A DNA stretch of 64,000 nucleotides from CAG-882 sp050874385 (GCA_050874385.1 JBNMKO010000009.1:3793-67792), one strand, 5' to 3'. Positions 51,709 through 61,212 are shown, numbered from the stretch's first letter. Numbers and translations are program-made. Notes: a model not told the origin generated them from the letters alone.

Positions 51709-52617
51709 ATGAAAAAAATGGGAATGAAAAAGGCTTCATTTATGGTGCTTTTCCTTGTGATTAGCATGATATTTGTAGCCGGGTGCGGCAAAAATCCCGA
51801 TAAGGGTGCGGAGAGTGAGAATACCTCATCTGCCGGGAATTTGACAAACAATGAACAGACGACCACGCAGTCTAAGGCGGATGATACAACAACGGAAACT
51901 GCCGACGGGACGACAGCGGATAATGGCGTGGAGCAGACAACGCAGGTCAATGCCACAGATGCTACAGAGGTTCCGACTGAGACAACGGAAGCTGTCACAG
52001 AGACGACAACAGAGACCTTGCAGGTTGTGGAGGAGCCTAAGCCTTGGGATTTGTTGAACAATGAGCCGCTCAATCCGACAACATCGGGCTATGAGGAACT
52101 TGACAGACTTATAGACGCATATATGGCGATGTTAAGGAGTGAGGGCACGATAACGGACGAGATGTCCAACTATCAGAAGGTTCACAGCATATATGAATGG
52201 TTTATTAAGAGGATAACTTATTCAAGAGGTATGGAAGTTAATGTTGGTCAGTATTCTAGCTCTGACCCGTCCGTGACACCTGTTGAAGTGCTTTGGGCAA
52301 CGGATTTGTTCAATACATATAAGGGATGCTGTTATAATTATTCATCGGCATTTATGTATGTTATGAGATATTTGGGATATGACGCACATCTTTTGTCAGG
52401 TCAGGTAGGCAAGTATGGCGGCGGAACAACACCTCATTGCTGGTTATATGTAAATCTTGGCGGAACCGCATACACATTTGACCCGGATGTGGACAGCAAC
52501 TATTTCTGGCGCGCGCACCCGGACGGGGTTGGCGATGACACAATGGATACGCTGTTCTGCAAAAAAATGGATGACATGAACTACTTTTATACAATAGAAA
52601 AATATCATGACAACTAA
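51709..52617 (+). CDS. Lipoprotein with transglutaminase-like domain
   Basis: A 302-residue lipoprotein. The ATG at 51709 follows CGGAGGAG. Lipobox IFVAGC at about residue 24, then a Thr/Glu/Gln-rich linker (about 30-105). The domain from about residue 120 holds the likely catalytic Cys in KGCCYNYSSAFMYV (about 206), His in TTPHCWLYV (about 242) and Asp in YTFDPDVD (about 258). The triad is complete, so it may act as a protease or crosslinking enzyme at the cell surface. The substrate is unknown. Confidence 0.88.
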   Translation: MKKMGMKKASFMVLFLVISMIFVAGCGKNPDKGAESENTSSAGNLTNNEQTTTQSKADDTTTETADGTTADNGVEQTTQVNATDATEVPTETTEAVTETTTETLQVVEEPKPWDLLNNEPLNPTTSGYEELDRLIDAYMAMLRSEGTITDEMSNYQKVHSIYEWFIKRITYSRGMEVNVGQYSSSDPSVTPVEVLWATDLFNTYKGCCYNYSSAFMYVMRYLGYDAHLLSGQVGKYGGGTTPHCWLYVNLGGTAYTFDPDVDSNYFWRAHPDGVGDDTMDTLFCKKMDDMNYFYTIEKYHDN

Positions 52618-52702
52618 TTCAGTTAACGCAATTATATTAAGACATTGACATTAGTGTTTATCTGAATTTTATTTACACAAATTGTTTATTTAACAGAATT
52701 AA

Positions 52703-52743
52703 GTAAGTCCTATTAAAAAATATAATAATAAAAAATAAGGACT
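52703..52743 (+). other. Hairpin in the proS 5' region
   Basis: TAAGTCCT (52703-52710) pairs with AGGACTTA (52736-52743) around an A/T-only loop. No T-box motif (AGGGTGG...ACCGCG type) is visible. It could end the upstream transcript. Confidence 0.4.
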
Positions 52744-52838
52744 TAGTAAAAAAGAAGCAGAATACTCGCTTCAGGAAATATTGATATCAGAAATATGTAA
52801 AAATTATTATTTTTTATATTTAGAAATGGAGATTTGAA

Positions 52839-54278
52839 ATGGCAAACGATAAGAAATTAGTTGAAGCAATCACTCCTATGGAGGAAGATTTCGCGCAGTG
52901 GTACACTGACGTGGTTAAGAAAGCGGAGCTTATGGCATACTCAAGCGTTAAGGGCTGTATGATATTTAAGCCGGCTGGCTACGCTATATGGGAGAACATT
53001 CAGAAAGAGATGGATGCGCGCTTTAAAAAGACGGGCGTTCAGAACGTATATCTTCCTGTATTTATACCTGAGAGCCTTCTCGAGAAGGAGAAAGACCATG
53101 TCGAGGGCTTTGCGCCGGAAGTTGCATGGGTTACACAGGGCGGACTCAATCCACTTCAGGAGAAGCTTTGCGTTAGACCTACATCCGAGACACTTTTCTG
53201 TGATTTTTACAAGGATGAAATTCAGTCCTACAGAGATTTGCCAAAGGTATATAACCAGTGGTGCAACGTCGTGAGATGGGAGAAGGAGACAAGACCGTTC
53301 CTTCGTTCAAGAGAGTTCTTATGGCAGGAGGGACACACAGCTCACGCTACAGCCGAGGAGGCGGAGGCAAGAACACAGCAGATGCTCAATGTTTACGCTG
53401 ATTTCTGTGAGCAGGTGCTTGCAATGCCTGTCATAAAGGGTAGAAAGACCGACAAGGAGAAGTTTGCGGGTGCGGAGGCTACATACACAATCGAGGCACT
53501 CATGCACGACGGTAAGGCACTCCAGTCAGGAACAAGCCACAACTTCGGTGATGGTTTTGCAAAGGCATTCGGTATCCAGTATACAGACAAGGACAACACA
53601 TTAAAGTATGTTCATCAGACATCATGGGGCTCAACCACAAGACTTATCGGTGCTATGATTATGGTTCACGGCGACAACAGCGGTCTTGTAATGCCACCTA
53701 GAATTGCTCCAATTCAGGTCAGGGTTATCCCTGTTGCACAGCACAAGGAGGGAGTTCTTGAGAAGGCGGGAGCACTAAAGGACAGACTTGCCGAGGCAGG
53801 ATTTAGAGTAGACTTTGATGACTCCGACAAGACACCGGGCTTTAAGTATGCCGAGCAGGAAGTAAAGGGTATTCCAACCCGTATCGAGATTGGACCAAAG
53901 GATATCGAGAAAAATCAGGCAGTTGTCGTAAGACGTGACACAAGAGAGAAGTATGTCGTATCCCTTGACAATGTTGAGGAGGAGTTAAAGAAAATTCTCG
54001 ACACAATGCAGACAGAGATGCTTGAGAGGGCGAGAGCACACCGCGACGCTCACACATATGAGGCTCACAACTATGAGGAGTTCAAGGACATCATTGCAAA
54101 TAAGCCGGGATTTGTAAAAGGTATGTGGTGCGGCGAGCAGGCATGCGAGGATAAGATTAAGGAAGAGACAACCGCTACAAGCAGATGTATGCCATTCGAG
54201 CAGGAGCACATAAGCGATGTGTGCGTATGCTGTGGAAAGCCGGCTAAAAAACTTGTTTACTGGGGTAAGGCATATTAA
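52839..54278 (+). CDS. proS: Prolyl-tRNA synthetase (short, archaeal/eukaryal-like type)
   Basis: A 479-residue class II synthetase charging tRNA-Pro. Its length, lack of the editing insertion of long bacterial ProRS, and C-terminal zinc-like Cys motif (MWCGEQACEDK, then CVCCGKPAKK) mark the ProS type 3 form. Motif 2 region is RWEKETRPFLRSREFLWQEG, motif 3 is TSWGSTTRLIGAMIMVHGD. AATGGAG lies before the ATG. Confidence 0.96.
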   Translation: MANDKKLVEAITPMEEDFAQWYTDVVKKAELMAYSSVKGCMIFKPAGYAIWENIQKEMDARFKKTGVQNVYLPVFIPESLLEKEKDHVEGFAPEVAWVTQGGLNPLQEKLCVRPTSETLFCDFYKDEIQSYRDLPKVYNQWCNVVRWEKETRPFLRSREFLWQEGHTAHATAEEAEARTQQMLNVYADFCEQVLAMPVIKGRKTDKEKFAGAEATYTIEALMHDGKALQSGTSHNFGDGFAKAFGIQYTDKDNTLKYVHQTSWGSTTRLIGAMIMVHGDNSGLVMPPRIAPIQVRVIPVAQHKEGVLEKAGALKDRLAEAGFRVDFDDSDKTPGFKYAEQEVKGIPTRIEIGPKDIEKNQAVVVRRDTREKYVVSLDNVEEELKKILDTMQTEMLERARAHRDAHTYEAHNYEEFKDIIANKPGFVKGMWCGEQACEDKIKEETTATSRCMPFEQEHISDVCVCCGKPAKKLVYWGKAY

Positions 54279-54431
54279 TAATAACTGCACTTCTCTAAAA
54301 GCCGCAACATATAAGATGATTTACTATAAATATAGTCTGCTTAGTGTGTTTTGCAGTGGAATTATGCTATTAAATGCGGTTAATCTCAGTAAATATAGTG
54401 ACAGGTAAATATTAGGAAAGAGAGTGATACC

Positions 54432-55649
54432 TTGATTAAAATAGTTCTCCCGAAGGACGTAAAGTACATAATAGATGTTCTCACACAGAACGGCTACGAG
54501 GCATACGCCGTCGGGGGCTGTGTGCGCGACAGCATACTTGGAAGGACTCCGGGGGACTGGGACATAACGACCTCGGCACTTCCGATGCAGGTCAAGGCTC
54601 TCTTTCGCAGAACCATAGACACGGGCATACAGCACGGAACGGTGACTGTTATGCTCGGAAAGAACGGCTACGAGGTGACGACGTACCGCATAGACGGAAA
54701 GTATGAGGACTCAAGACACCCGGAGAGCGTTGAGTTTACGCCAAATCTTGAGGAAGATTTAAAGAGGCGTGATTTTACGATAAATGCGATGGCGTACAAT
54801 GACGAGCACGGCATAGTCGATATTTTTGACGGCGTTGGGGACTTAGACAGAAAAATTATCCGCTGTGTGGGAAATCCGCATGACAGGTTTGACGAGGACG
54901 CTCTTAGAATACTCAGGGCAGTCAGATTTAGCGCGCAGCTCGGCTTTGAGATTGAAAAGACAACCGCGGCGGCGGCGAGGGAGCTTGCGCCGACGCTTGT
55001 AAAGATAAGCAGGGAGCGAATACACACGGAGCTAAACAAGCTTTTGCTCTCAAAAAATCCCGACTATTTCTCGGTTGTCTACAAGCTTGGTGTCATGGAG
55101 GTCATCATTCCCGAGCTCGCAGACGTAGACATGGACAGCATTTGTCACATCAAAGAGTTTATAAAGAGGACGAAACCTTGTCTGCCGGAGCGCTATGCGG
55201 CGATGCTCAGCTGTGTGGATGCGGATACGGCGGGCAGGATTTTAAAGGGGCTGAAGCTTGACAATGCCACGATAGCCATGGCTTCAAAGCTTGTGAAGTA
55301 TCATGGTATGCCGCCTGTGACCGCCGAGCCGGATGTGAGACATTACATCAATAAGGTTGGAAGAGACGACGCACTTCGCATTGTGGATTACAATATATGC
55401 GTGTGCGGCGATTTGGACAATGGTTATACCGATATGCGAAAAACATGCGCTATGATTATGGAGCGCGGTGACTGCACCGAGCTTAGAACCCTAAAGATAT
55501 CAGGCAATGATTTAAAGGAGGCGGGAGTTCCCGCAGGAAAGCAGATAGGGGCGGTTTTGCAGGAGCTTCTCGACGAAGTGCTTGACAATCCCGCGCTTAA
55601 CGATGCCTCGTATCTCCTTGAAAAAGCCGTGAAAATGGCAGGTCGATAA
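54432..55649 (+). CDS. cca: CCA tRNA nucleotidyltransferase
   Basis: A 405-residue class II nucleotidyltransferase that adds or repairs the tRNA 3' CCA. The TTG start at 54432 follows AGGAAAGAGAG; no better ATG is present. Signatures are AVGGCVRDSILGRTPGDWDI (G-G-x-x-R-D and the D-x-D metal site), RRDFTINAMA and RFDEDALRILRAVRFSAQ (the E-D..R..R template motif). It follows proS by ~150 bp. Confidence 0.95.
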   Translation: MIKIVLPKDVKYIIDVLTQNGYEAYAVGGCVRDSILGRTPGDWDITTSALPMQVKALFRRTIDTGIQHGTVTVMLGKNGYEVTTYRIDGKYEDSRHPESVEFTPNLEEDLKRRDFTINAMAYNDEHGIVDIFDGVGDLDRKIIRCVGNPHDRFDEDALRILRAVRFSAQLGFEIEKTTAAAARELAPTLVKISRERIHTELNKLLLSKNPDYFSVVYKLGVMEVIIPELADVDMDSICHIKEFIKRTKPCLPERYAAMLSCVDADTAGRILKGLKLDNATIAMASKLVKYHGMPPVTAEPDVRHYINKVGRDDALRIVDYNICVCGDLDNGYTDMRKTCAMIMERGDCTELRTLKISGNDLKEAGVPAGKQIGAVLQELLDEVLDNPALNDASYLLEKAVKMAGR

Positions 55650-55680
55650 AGCAGGTCTTTCCTATTCATAAAAGGCATAT

Positions 55681-55736
55681 TCCCCTCATATTATTAGATA
55701 GTCCGTGGGCTAAGATGATATGAGGGGGATTTTTTT
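55681..55736 (+). promoter_or_regulatory. Hairpin that holds the Shine-Dalgarno of the CotS-like gene
   Basis: TCCCCTCATAT (55681-55691) pairs with ATATGAGGGGGA (55718-55729). A T run follows, then GTG at 55737. The GAGGGGG in the 3' arm is the only ribosome site at the right distance from that GTG. The hairpin also looks like a terminator for cca. A near twin precedes the SipL-like gene. Confidence 0.6.
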
Positions 55737-56780
55737 GTGGAAAATGGAACAAATGGAAGGCAGGCAAAAAGATACACAGTGTATGACATGGTGGAAGAAG
55801 CGCTGTACCATTTTGGGCTGAGCGGGACATATATGGGGCGTTTAAGAGGCGGTTTTATGTATAATACAAATAAGGGCATAGTGCTTGTGGATGCGTTTGA
55901 CAAAAACAGGCAGAGGCTTGAGGCGCGCGCAAAGGTATGTGACGAGCTTGCAAAAAACGGTGTCCATGTGTCGTGCTATATAAAAGACTGCAACGGCTCA
56001 TATTTTTATGAGAGCGAGGATGCAAATGTGTATACCGTATACAGTTTTTGCCCGTATCAGGAATGTAATGAGAAAAGACTTGAGGATGTATGCCTTTCCT
56101 TAAAGGCACTCGCAATGCTTCACAGAACGCTTGATGAAAAGATTTCCATGCCGGAACTTGGACTTACCGGGGATGAATTTCAGATTGCAAGAAGCCTTGT
56201 AAAAGAGTATGATAAGCATAATAAAGAACTCAAAATGATAAGAAATTATCTGTCGGGAAGAAAGACCAAAACGGATTTTGAACTGCTCGCGTTCAGGGAA
56301 TGTAACAACTACCTTGAGGAAGGCTTAGATGCCATGGGGAGACTTAAAAATTCAGATTATGAGTTAAGATTTGAACAGGCTGTGAATGAAAATAAACTCT
56401 GTCACGGAGATTTTAATTATCATAATATATACACCGACGGCAGCAGATATCTTATCACGGGTTTTTCACAGATGAGAAAAGACCTGTATATCGTGGATTT
56501 GTACAATTTTATGAGAAAGCTCATGGAAAAGTATGACTGGGATATAAAGATGGGATACCTTATGCTTAGAGAGTATGACAAGGTTAATACTCTGTCAGCG
56601 CAGGATATAAGAATACTCGGGGCTATGTTTGCCTACCCTGAGAAATTCTGGAAAATACTTAATTATTATTTTAATGCCAATAAGGCGTGGATACCAAGCA
56701 GGAGCATGGATAAGCTGAAAACGGTTGTAAACCAGAACCGTATGCGGCGCGAATTTGTGAGGACGCTGTGCGGCTCCTAG
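55737..56780 (+). CDS. CotS-like spore coat protein, kinase-fold (probable pseudokinase)
   Basis: A 347-residue protein of the CotS/APH-like kinase fold. The GTG at 55737 is chosen since the G-rich site precedes it at 7 nt and the N-terminus aligns with the family. The catalytic-loop motif is CHGDFNYHNI (about residues 220-229), but the metal-binding Asp expected in the next strand is replaced (ITGFSQM). The glycine-rich loop is also not evident, so catalysis is doubtful. Related proteins sit in the spore coat. The next gene starts 23 bp downstream. Confidence 0.85.
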   Translation: MENGTNGRQAKRYTVYDMVEEALYHFGLSGTYMGRLRGGFMYNTNKGIVLVDAFDKNRQRLEARAKVCDELAKNGVHVSCYIKDCNGSYFYESEDANVYTVYSFCPYQECNEKRLEDVCLSLKALAMLHRTLDEKISMPELGLTGDEFQIARSLVKEYDKHNKELKMIRNYLSGRKTKTDFELLAFRECNNYLEEGLDAMGRLKNSDYELRFEQAVNENKLCHGDFNYHNIYTDGSRYLITGFSQMRKDLYIVDLYNFMRKLMEKYDWDIKMGYLMLREYDKVNTLSAQDIRILGAMFAYPEKFWKILNYYFNANKAWIPSRSMDKLKTVVNQNRMRREFVRTLCGS

Positions 56781-56803
56781 CGGGACAGAAAGGAAACTTA
56801 TAG

Positions 56804-58177
56804 ATGAATAGCAAGTTACAGAACTTATTTTTGGGAGTGCTGATAGTTGCCGGAATTGTGCTGTGTGCTTTTTTGTTTGCATCAAAAAAGATTGAGAATG
56901 ATGCGGCTGCATCGACTGCCGTGACAAAAACCAGCGCGGAAAAACCAACAGCACCGATAATCAACGCACCGACAACGGTGGCAGACCTTCACACCGAGAT
57001 GGCGATAATCACATACGTTAACGCCGACGCGAAGAGCCTGTCAGTGAGGTCATACTATGAAGGTGTTGACCGCACCTTCTATATGGAGAAGCCCGCACTT
57101 ATCTACACGGAATTTGGCAATGCGATGACGCTTGCACAGCTCTACGCGGGGGATGTAGTGAACATAACCTACGACACCATAACCAACACCGTGACGGAAA
57201 TCCATATCTCGGATGAAGTCACATGCCACATGGCGGTGTCGGATGTGTCGGTAAACACCTCATACAGGAGACTTTCCCTCTATGGAAAGAATTATGAGTA
57301 TGCGAGAAATGTGGTGGTTGTGTCGGACAATGAGCTCATAACTCCCGAGCAGCTCTCATCTCACGATGTATTTAACCTGTATGAGAAGGACGGCAAGGTC
57401 GTGTCAATCGTTGTGACAAGAGGGCACGGTTACATAACTCTGACGGGAATTGATTTGTTCGTGGGCGGCTATGTGAATATAGGAAGCGAGAACATTAAGA
57501 CCTTAGAGAAAAATATGATGATTACCGTCAAGGAAGGAACCTACAAAGTGGCAGTCTCAAAAGACCAGTATTATGGGGCTAAGACCGTGACGGTCAACAG
57601 AAATCAGGTCACGATAGTGGATTTTTCTGAGTTTGTGGCGGACACGGTTGAGAACGGAAATGTGCTGTTTGACATTGATGTTGAAGGTGCAACACTGTAT
57701 CTTAACGGTAAGGAGACGGACTACTCCGAGGGGATGTTAACTCTCCCTATAGGAAAATACACGGTGCGCGTGAGTGCCGACGGTTACGACAATTATCAGG
57801 ATGAGATTGAAGTTACCGCTGATTATCAGAAGGTTAACATTAAGCTCAAAAAGGACGAGGAGACCACAACCGCGGAACAGACCACAACCGCGGCGGAGAC
57901 GACGCAGGAGACAACCGCCTCTAACGGAGTGACTTCGCAGTATGAGACAGAGACAACTACCATTGTAAGCGAGAAGAACCGCGTGTATATCGACGGGCCT
58001 ACGGGTGCTTTGATATACTTCGATGAGAGCTATCTTGGCGTTGCACCGCTCGACTTTGCGATGGTGACGGGACAGCACACCATTATTGTGGTGAACGGCA
58101 CGACAATAAAGAGCTATACGGTGAACCTTGTCGAGGGCGCGGATGATGTGCGGTATGACTTTACCCCTAAAGAGTGA
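56804..58177 (+). CDS. PEGA-domain membrane-anchored protein
   Basis: A 457-residue protein with one N-terminal TM segment (about 7-28) and the rest outside the cytoplasm. Beta-rich repeats of the PEGA type are at about residues 285-350 (YLNGKETDYSEG, LPIGKYTVRVSADGY) and about 395-455 (YIDGPTGALIYFD, VTGQHTIIVVNG). They are separated by a Thr/Glu linker. PEGA domains are cell-surface modules of unclear role. AGAAAGGA lies before the ATG. It lies inside the sporulation cluster. Confidence 0.88.
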   Translation: MNSKLQNLFLGVLIVAGIVLCAFLFASKKIENDAAASTAVTKTSAEKPTAPIINAPTTVADLHTEMAIITYVNADAKSLSVRSYYEGVDRTFYMEKPALIYTEFGNAMTLAQLYAGDVVNITYDTITNTVTEIHISDEVTCHMAVSDVSVNTSYRRLSLYGKNYEYARNVVVVSDNELITPEQLSSHDVFNLYEKDGKVVSIVVTRGHGYITLTGIDLFVGGYVNIGSENIKTLEKNMMITVKEGTYKVAVSKDQYYGAKTVTVNRNQVTIVDFSEFVADTVENGNVLFDIDVEGATLYLNGKETDYSEGMLTLPIGKYTVRVSADGYDNYQDEIEVTADYQKVNIKLKKDEETTTAEQTTTAAETTQETTASNGVTSQYETETTTIVSEKNRVYIDGPTGALIYFDESYLGVAPLDFAMVTGQHTIIVVNGTTIKSYTVNLVEGADDVRYDFTPKE

Positions 58178-58327
58178 CAGATATTCAGGAGAATTGACAA
58201 TGAAAGACGCAGTACTGCAATATAGAAATGTTGAGAAAATGTTTTAACATCACAATATGTAATATTTCAATATGGCAGCAGCATACAATACATAAACAAA
58301 CTTTTATTGCAGGTGATATGTCATTGT

Positions 58328-58756
58328 ATGAGAAAAAAGGTATATTCGATGTTGCTTCTGGTCATAGTGACCGTGGGCATTGTGATGTCGGCTGTGGCTG
58401 TTTCAGGGTGTGCAAAGACAGGCGGTGAGGAACAGCTCACTCCCGTTGATTTTACGGTGGTGAGCTTTGACGATATCCCAAAGGATTTTCTTGCGCAGAT
58501 TGAGGAGAAAAAGAGCGCGGATTTCCGGCTCAGCTACACGGCGGACGGCTGGCTTTACATAGCGCGCGGGTACGGGCAGCAAAGCAGCGGCGGATACTCG
58601 ATAGCCATCAAGGAAGTGACAATGTCTGACAACGCGGTTTACTTTGACTCGGAACTCATAGGCCCTAATCAGGGCGAGGCGGTCAACAAGCTTGCGACCT
58701 ATCCATATGTGGTTGTAAAGCTTGAGGATGCGGGAAGAAGCGTGGTGTTCAGGTAG
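58328..58756 (+). CDS. Lipoprotein with PrcB-like domain
   Basis: A 142-residue protein when started at ATG 58328 (MRKKVYSMLLL), which gives a proper lipoprotein signal with lipobox AVSGC at about residue 28. An upstream TTG at 58307 is an alternative. The mature part resembles the C-terminal domain of protease-complex subunit PrcB: YIARGYGQQSSGGYSIAIKE and ATYPYVVVKLE. Function is unknown; the context suggests sporulation or envelope. Confidence 0.75.
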   Translation: MRKKVYSMLLLVIVTVGIVMSAVAVSGCAKTGGEEQLTPVDFTVVSFDDIPKDFLAQIEEKKSADFRLSYTADGWLYIARGYGQQSSGGYSIAIKEVTMSDNAVYFDSELIGPNQGEAVNKLATYPYVVVKLEDAGRSVVFR

Positions 58757-58773
58757 CAGGCATAATTAAATCA

Positions 58774-58820
58774 AATCCCTCATATCATATAAAAGAAATA
58801 TATGATATGGGGGATTTTTT
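58774..58820 (+). promoter_or_regulatory. Hairpin that holds the Shine-Dalgarno of the SipL-like gene
   Basis: 58774-58791 pairs with 58799-58816 (CCCTCATATCATATA against TATATGATATGGGGG) around a short A-rich loop, then a T run and GTG at 58821. The GGGGG is the only ribosome site for the GTG. It has the same layout as 55681-55736. Confidence 0.6.
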
Positions 58821-60377
58821 GTGGAGATAGTTCGGAAAAATATAAGCATGAACCATATATGCGGCAGAGCGGACGCACAGATTACCTTGGATGACGATTT
58901 CATAGTGCCCGACAGCAAGCCGGATATATTAAAGAGAATAACGGATTGCGGCGAGGTTATCGTGGAGGGCTTAAAGGCGGGTGACGGCAAAGCGTCTGTT
59001 AACGGGAAGATGAAGTTTTCGCTCCTTTACAGGACGGATAAGGCGGGAGTTTCCTTTGACAGCATGGAGGGGAGCATTGACTTCGGGGAGACGGTGAATG
59101 TGCCGGGGCTTAGTGCCGGGGACACAATAAAGTGCACGGCGACGCTTGAGGACTTGAGCATAAGCCTTATAAATGGCAGAAAAATAAGTGTGTCAGCGAT
59201 TGTTTCGCTTGAGCTGTACGGCGAAAATACATATATGTCATCGGCGGCAGTCGATATCGAGGACAGTGATATATGCTGCCTTAAAAAGAACATAGGAATG
59301 CTGGCACTCGTCGAGAACAAGAGGGATATACTTAGAGTTCGCGAACAGTGTGAGCTGTCGGCGAACAAACCAAATGCCGGGAGCGTAGTGTGGTCTGTGC
59401 CGGAGCTCAGAAACGTGGACACAAAGGCGGCATCGGATGAGCTTATTGTGAGAGGTGAGATACATATTTTTGCAATGTATTTCCCGGAGGACGACGACGA
59501 GAATGTGCAGTATATCGAGGAGACACTTCCGTTCACGGGAAAAGTGTCGCTTCCGGGGGCTGACGAGAGGATGCTCGCGGATGTGTCAATCGTGCCGTCA
59601 CAAAAAACAGTGTCCATAAAGCCCGATTACGACGGTGAGCCGAGGGTGATTGAGGTGGAGATGGTTCTCGACCTCGATATAAAGCTCTACGATGAGCAGA
59701 ACATTGACCTTTTGACGGATGTATACTCGCTAAAGAGCAGGCTTACTCCCGTTGTTGACAATGCAAGTTATGACAATCTTTTGATACACAACCATGTAAG
59801 GTGCAGGGTCGGCGACAAGGTAAAGCAGGGCGGCGGCAAGGAAAAAATATTGCAGATTATCAACAGCTGTGCAACGGTAAATACCGACAATATAAGCATT
59901 GTCGAGGACGGCTTGATGGTCGAGGGCGCGGTGAAGGTGGATATACTATACATATCCGACAGCGACGAGGACAGATTGGGGAGCCTCACAAGGGAGCTGC
60001 CGTTTTCACAGAAAATAGATGCCCTCGGCATAGAAAACGACTCTTTTTACACCGTGAGGATGGATGTCGAACAGCTCATAACGACAATGCTTGGCAGTGA
60101 TGAGCTTGAGATTAAGCTCAATATAGGGATGAACGCGCTGATACTGACCCCGGGAGGCACACAGATTATAACGGATATCTCGCAGGAGGAGCTTGACTAC
60201 AATCTGTTAAAAAAATTACCCGGAATATGCGGTTACATCGCAAAACCGGGCGATACACTGTGGGATATAGCGAAAAAATATTACACCACAGTGGAAAAGA
60301 TAATGGATTTGAATAAGCTTGCATCCGAGAACATCAAGCCCGGAATGAAGCTTCTCATAACAAGGACGGTGAGTTAA
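58821..60377 (+). CDS. sipL: SipL-like spore morphogenesis protein (SPOCS/DUF3794 plus LysM)
   Basis: A 518-residue protein with three repeats of the DUF3794 (SPOCS) fold and a C-terminal LysM (about 470-518, YIAKPGDTLWDIAKKYYTTV). Length and order match SipL of Clostridioides difficile, which binds SpoIVA on the forespore and is needed for coat assembly. The start is GTG 58821 (MEIVRKNISMNHICG). The ribosome site lies in the hairpin upstream. No transmembrane segment, so it acts in the mother-cell cytoplasm at the forespore surface. Confidence 0.9.
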   Translation: MEIVRKNISMNHICGRADAQITLDDDFIVPDSKPDILKRITDCGEVIVEGLKAGDGKASVNGKMKFSLLYRTDKAGVSFDSMEGSIDFGETVNVPGLSAGDTIKCTATLEDLSISLINGRKISVSAIVSLELYGENTYMSSAAVDIEDSDICCLKKNIGMLALVENKRDILRVREQCELSANKPNAGSVVWSVPELRNVDTKAASDELIVRGEIHIFAMYFPEDDDENVQYIEETLPFTGKVSLPGADERMLADVSIVPSQKTVSIKPDYDGEPRVIEVEMVLDLDIKLYDEQNIDLLTDVYSLKSRLTPVVDNASYDNLLIHNHVRCRVGDKVKQGGGKEKILQIINSCATVNTDNISIVEDGLMVEGAVKVDILYISDSDEDRLGSLTRELPFSQKIDALGIENDSFYTVRMDVEQLITTMLGSDELEIKLNIGMNALILTPGGTQIITDISQEELDYNLLKKLPGICGYIAKPGDTLWDIAKKYYTTVEKIMDLNKLASENIKPGMKLLITRTVS

Positions 60378-60383
60378 AAAAAT

Positions 60384-60412
60384 GCCCCAGAGCTAAAAAA
60401 AAGCTCCGGGGC
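60384..60412. terminator. Bidirectional terminator between the SipL-like gene and XRE regulator
   Basis: GCCCCAGAGCT (60384-60394) pairs with AGCTCCGGGGC (60402-60412); an A run precedes and TTATG follows. Confidence 0.75.
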
Positions 60413-60419
60413 TTATGTA

Positions 60420-60848
60420 TTACAGAGGCTTACGGCACTTAATCTTGGTAAATTCTATTATTTCTTTCTTATCCTGCTCTGATATCTTGTCAAAATAGAA
60501 TAATAACTCCTTCTCGAGACTAGTGTTGAACATGTACTTCCTCTTGTTTGACGGATTGTTGAAATACTCCAAAAATCCGGCTAGGTCGTTGCTCGTCTGA
60601 GAAGGAGCGGGTGCGTCGTATGCAACGCTTCTGTCGACATCCATAGTTAAGTGCATTAAATCGTCAATAGATATGTTGTAAAGTCCTGCCAGTTTGTACA
60701 ATGCTGCTGAGTCCGGTTCACGTTTTCCTGTCTCGTAATGACTGTAAGTCTGTCTGACGACACCAAGTACCTCGGCTACATCGTCCTGAGTGTAGTTGTT
60801 AACCTTTCTCAACTCCTTTAGCTTTTGTGCCAGTTTCAAATTGCTCAT
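60420..60848 (-). CDS. XRE-family helix-turn-helix regulator
   Basis: A 142-residue protein. The helix-turn-helix is at residues 7-62 (KLKELRKVNNYTQDDVAEVL, then RQTYSHYETGKREPD). A linker and a C-terminal helical part follow (EYFNNPSNKRKYMF). A GGTGG site lies upstream of the ATG on the minus strand. It is divergent from csrA and convergent with the SipL-like gene. Targets are unknown; it may control itself and csrA through the palindromes in the shared gap. Confidence 0.88.
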   Translation of the reverse strand: MSNLKLAQKLKELRKVNNYTQDDVAEVLGVVRQTYSHYETGKREPDSAALYKLAGLYNISIDDLMHLTMDVDRSVAYDAPAPSQTSNDLAGFLEYFNNPSNKRKYMFNTSLEKELLFYFDKISEQDKKEIIEFTKIKCRKPL

Positions 60849-61212
60849 AATGTTACCACCTTCAAATTAAGTATATTTTTATTGCGTTAATTCGCGCAAC
60901 AAAACGTAGCAAAGACCATAAGACATGTTATATGCAAGACAACTTTTACCTTAATTTGGTAACAGTTTGTTGCGGAAATTGCGTTTTTATGAGCAAATGT
61001 GCACAAAAATCGGAATATTATACGATAACTAAATACAGGTATAATTGGTAAAATGCTACAAATCGTAGCGAAATGTAAAATAAAATGTTAACTTTCTGTA
61101 GCATTCGAACGATATATAAGGTGCAAGGGATAAAAAGTGGAAGTGAAATGGAAGTCAGACGGGTTGGTAAATAATTAACACAAAACGCAACATAATTAAC
61201 ATGGAGGTAACA
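60849..61212. other. Divergent intergenic region with inverted repeats
   Basis: Contains the imperfect palindrome TTGCGTTAATTCGCGCAA (60882-60899), an inverted repeat GCTAC (61055-61059) with GTAGC (61065-61069), and single GTAGC copies near 60906 and 61097. TATAAT at 61040-61045 may be the csrA -10, with a weak TTATAC 16 bp upstream. No gene is seen. The repeats are possible regulator sites. Confidence 0.4.

Noticed and set aside
52618..52838. T-box leader before proS
   Set aside because: No T-box bulge sequence or specifier stem is visible; only one AT-loop hairpin is present.
59027..59617. 196-codon minus-strand frame inside the SipL-like gene
   Set aside because: It is a shadow of the strongly supported plus-strand gene, with no ribosome site and Ser/Phe-rich antisense composition.
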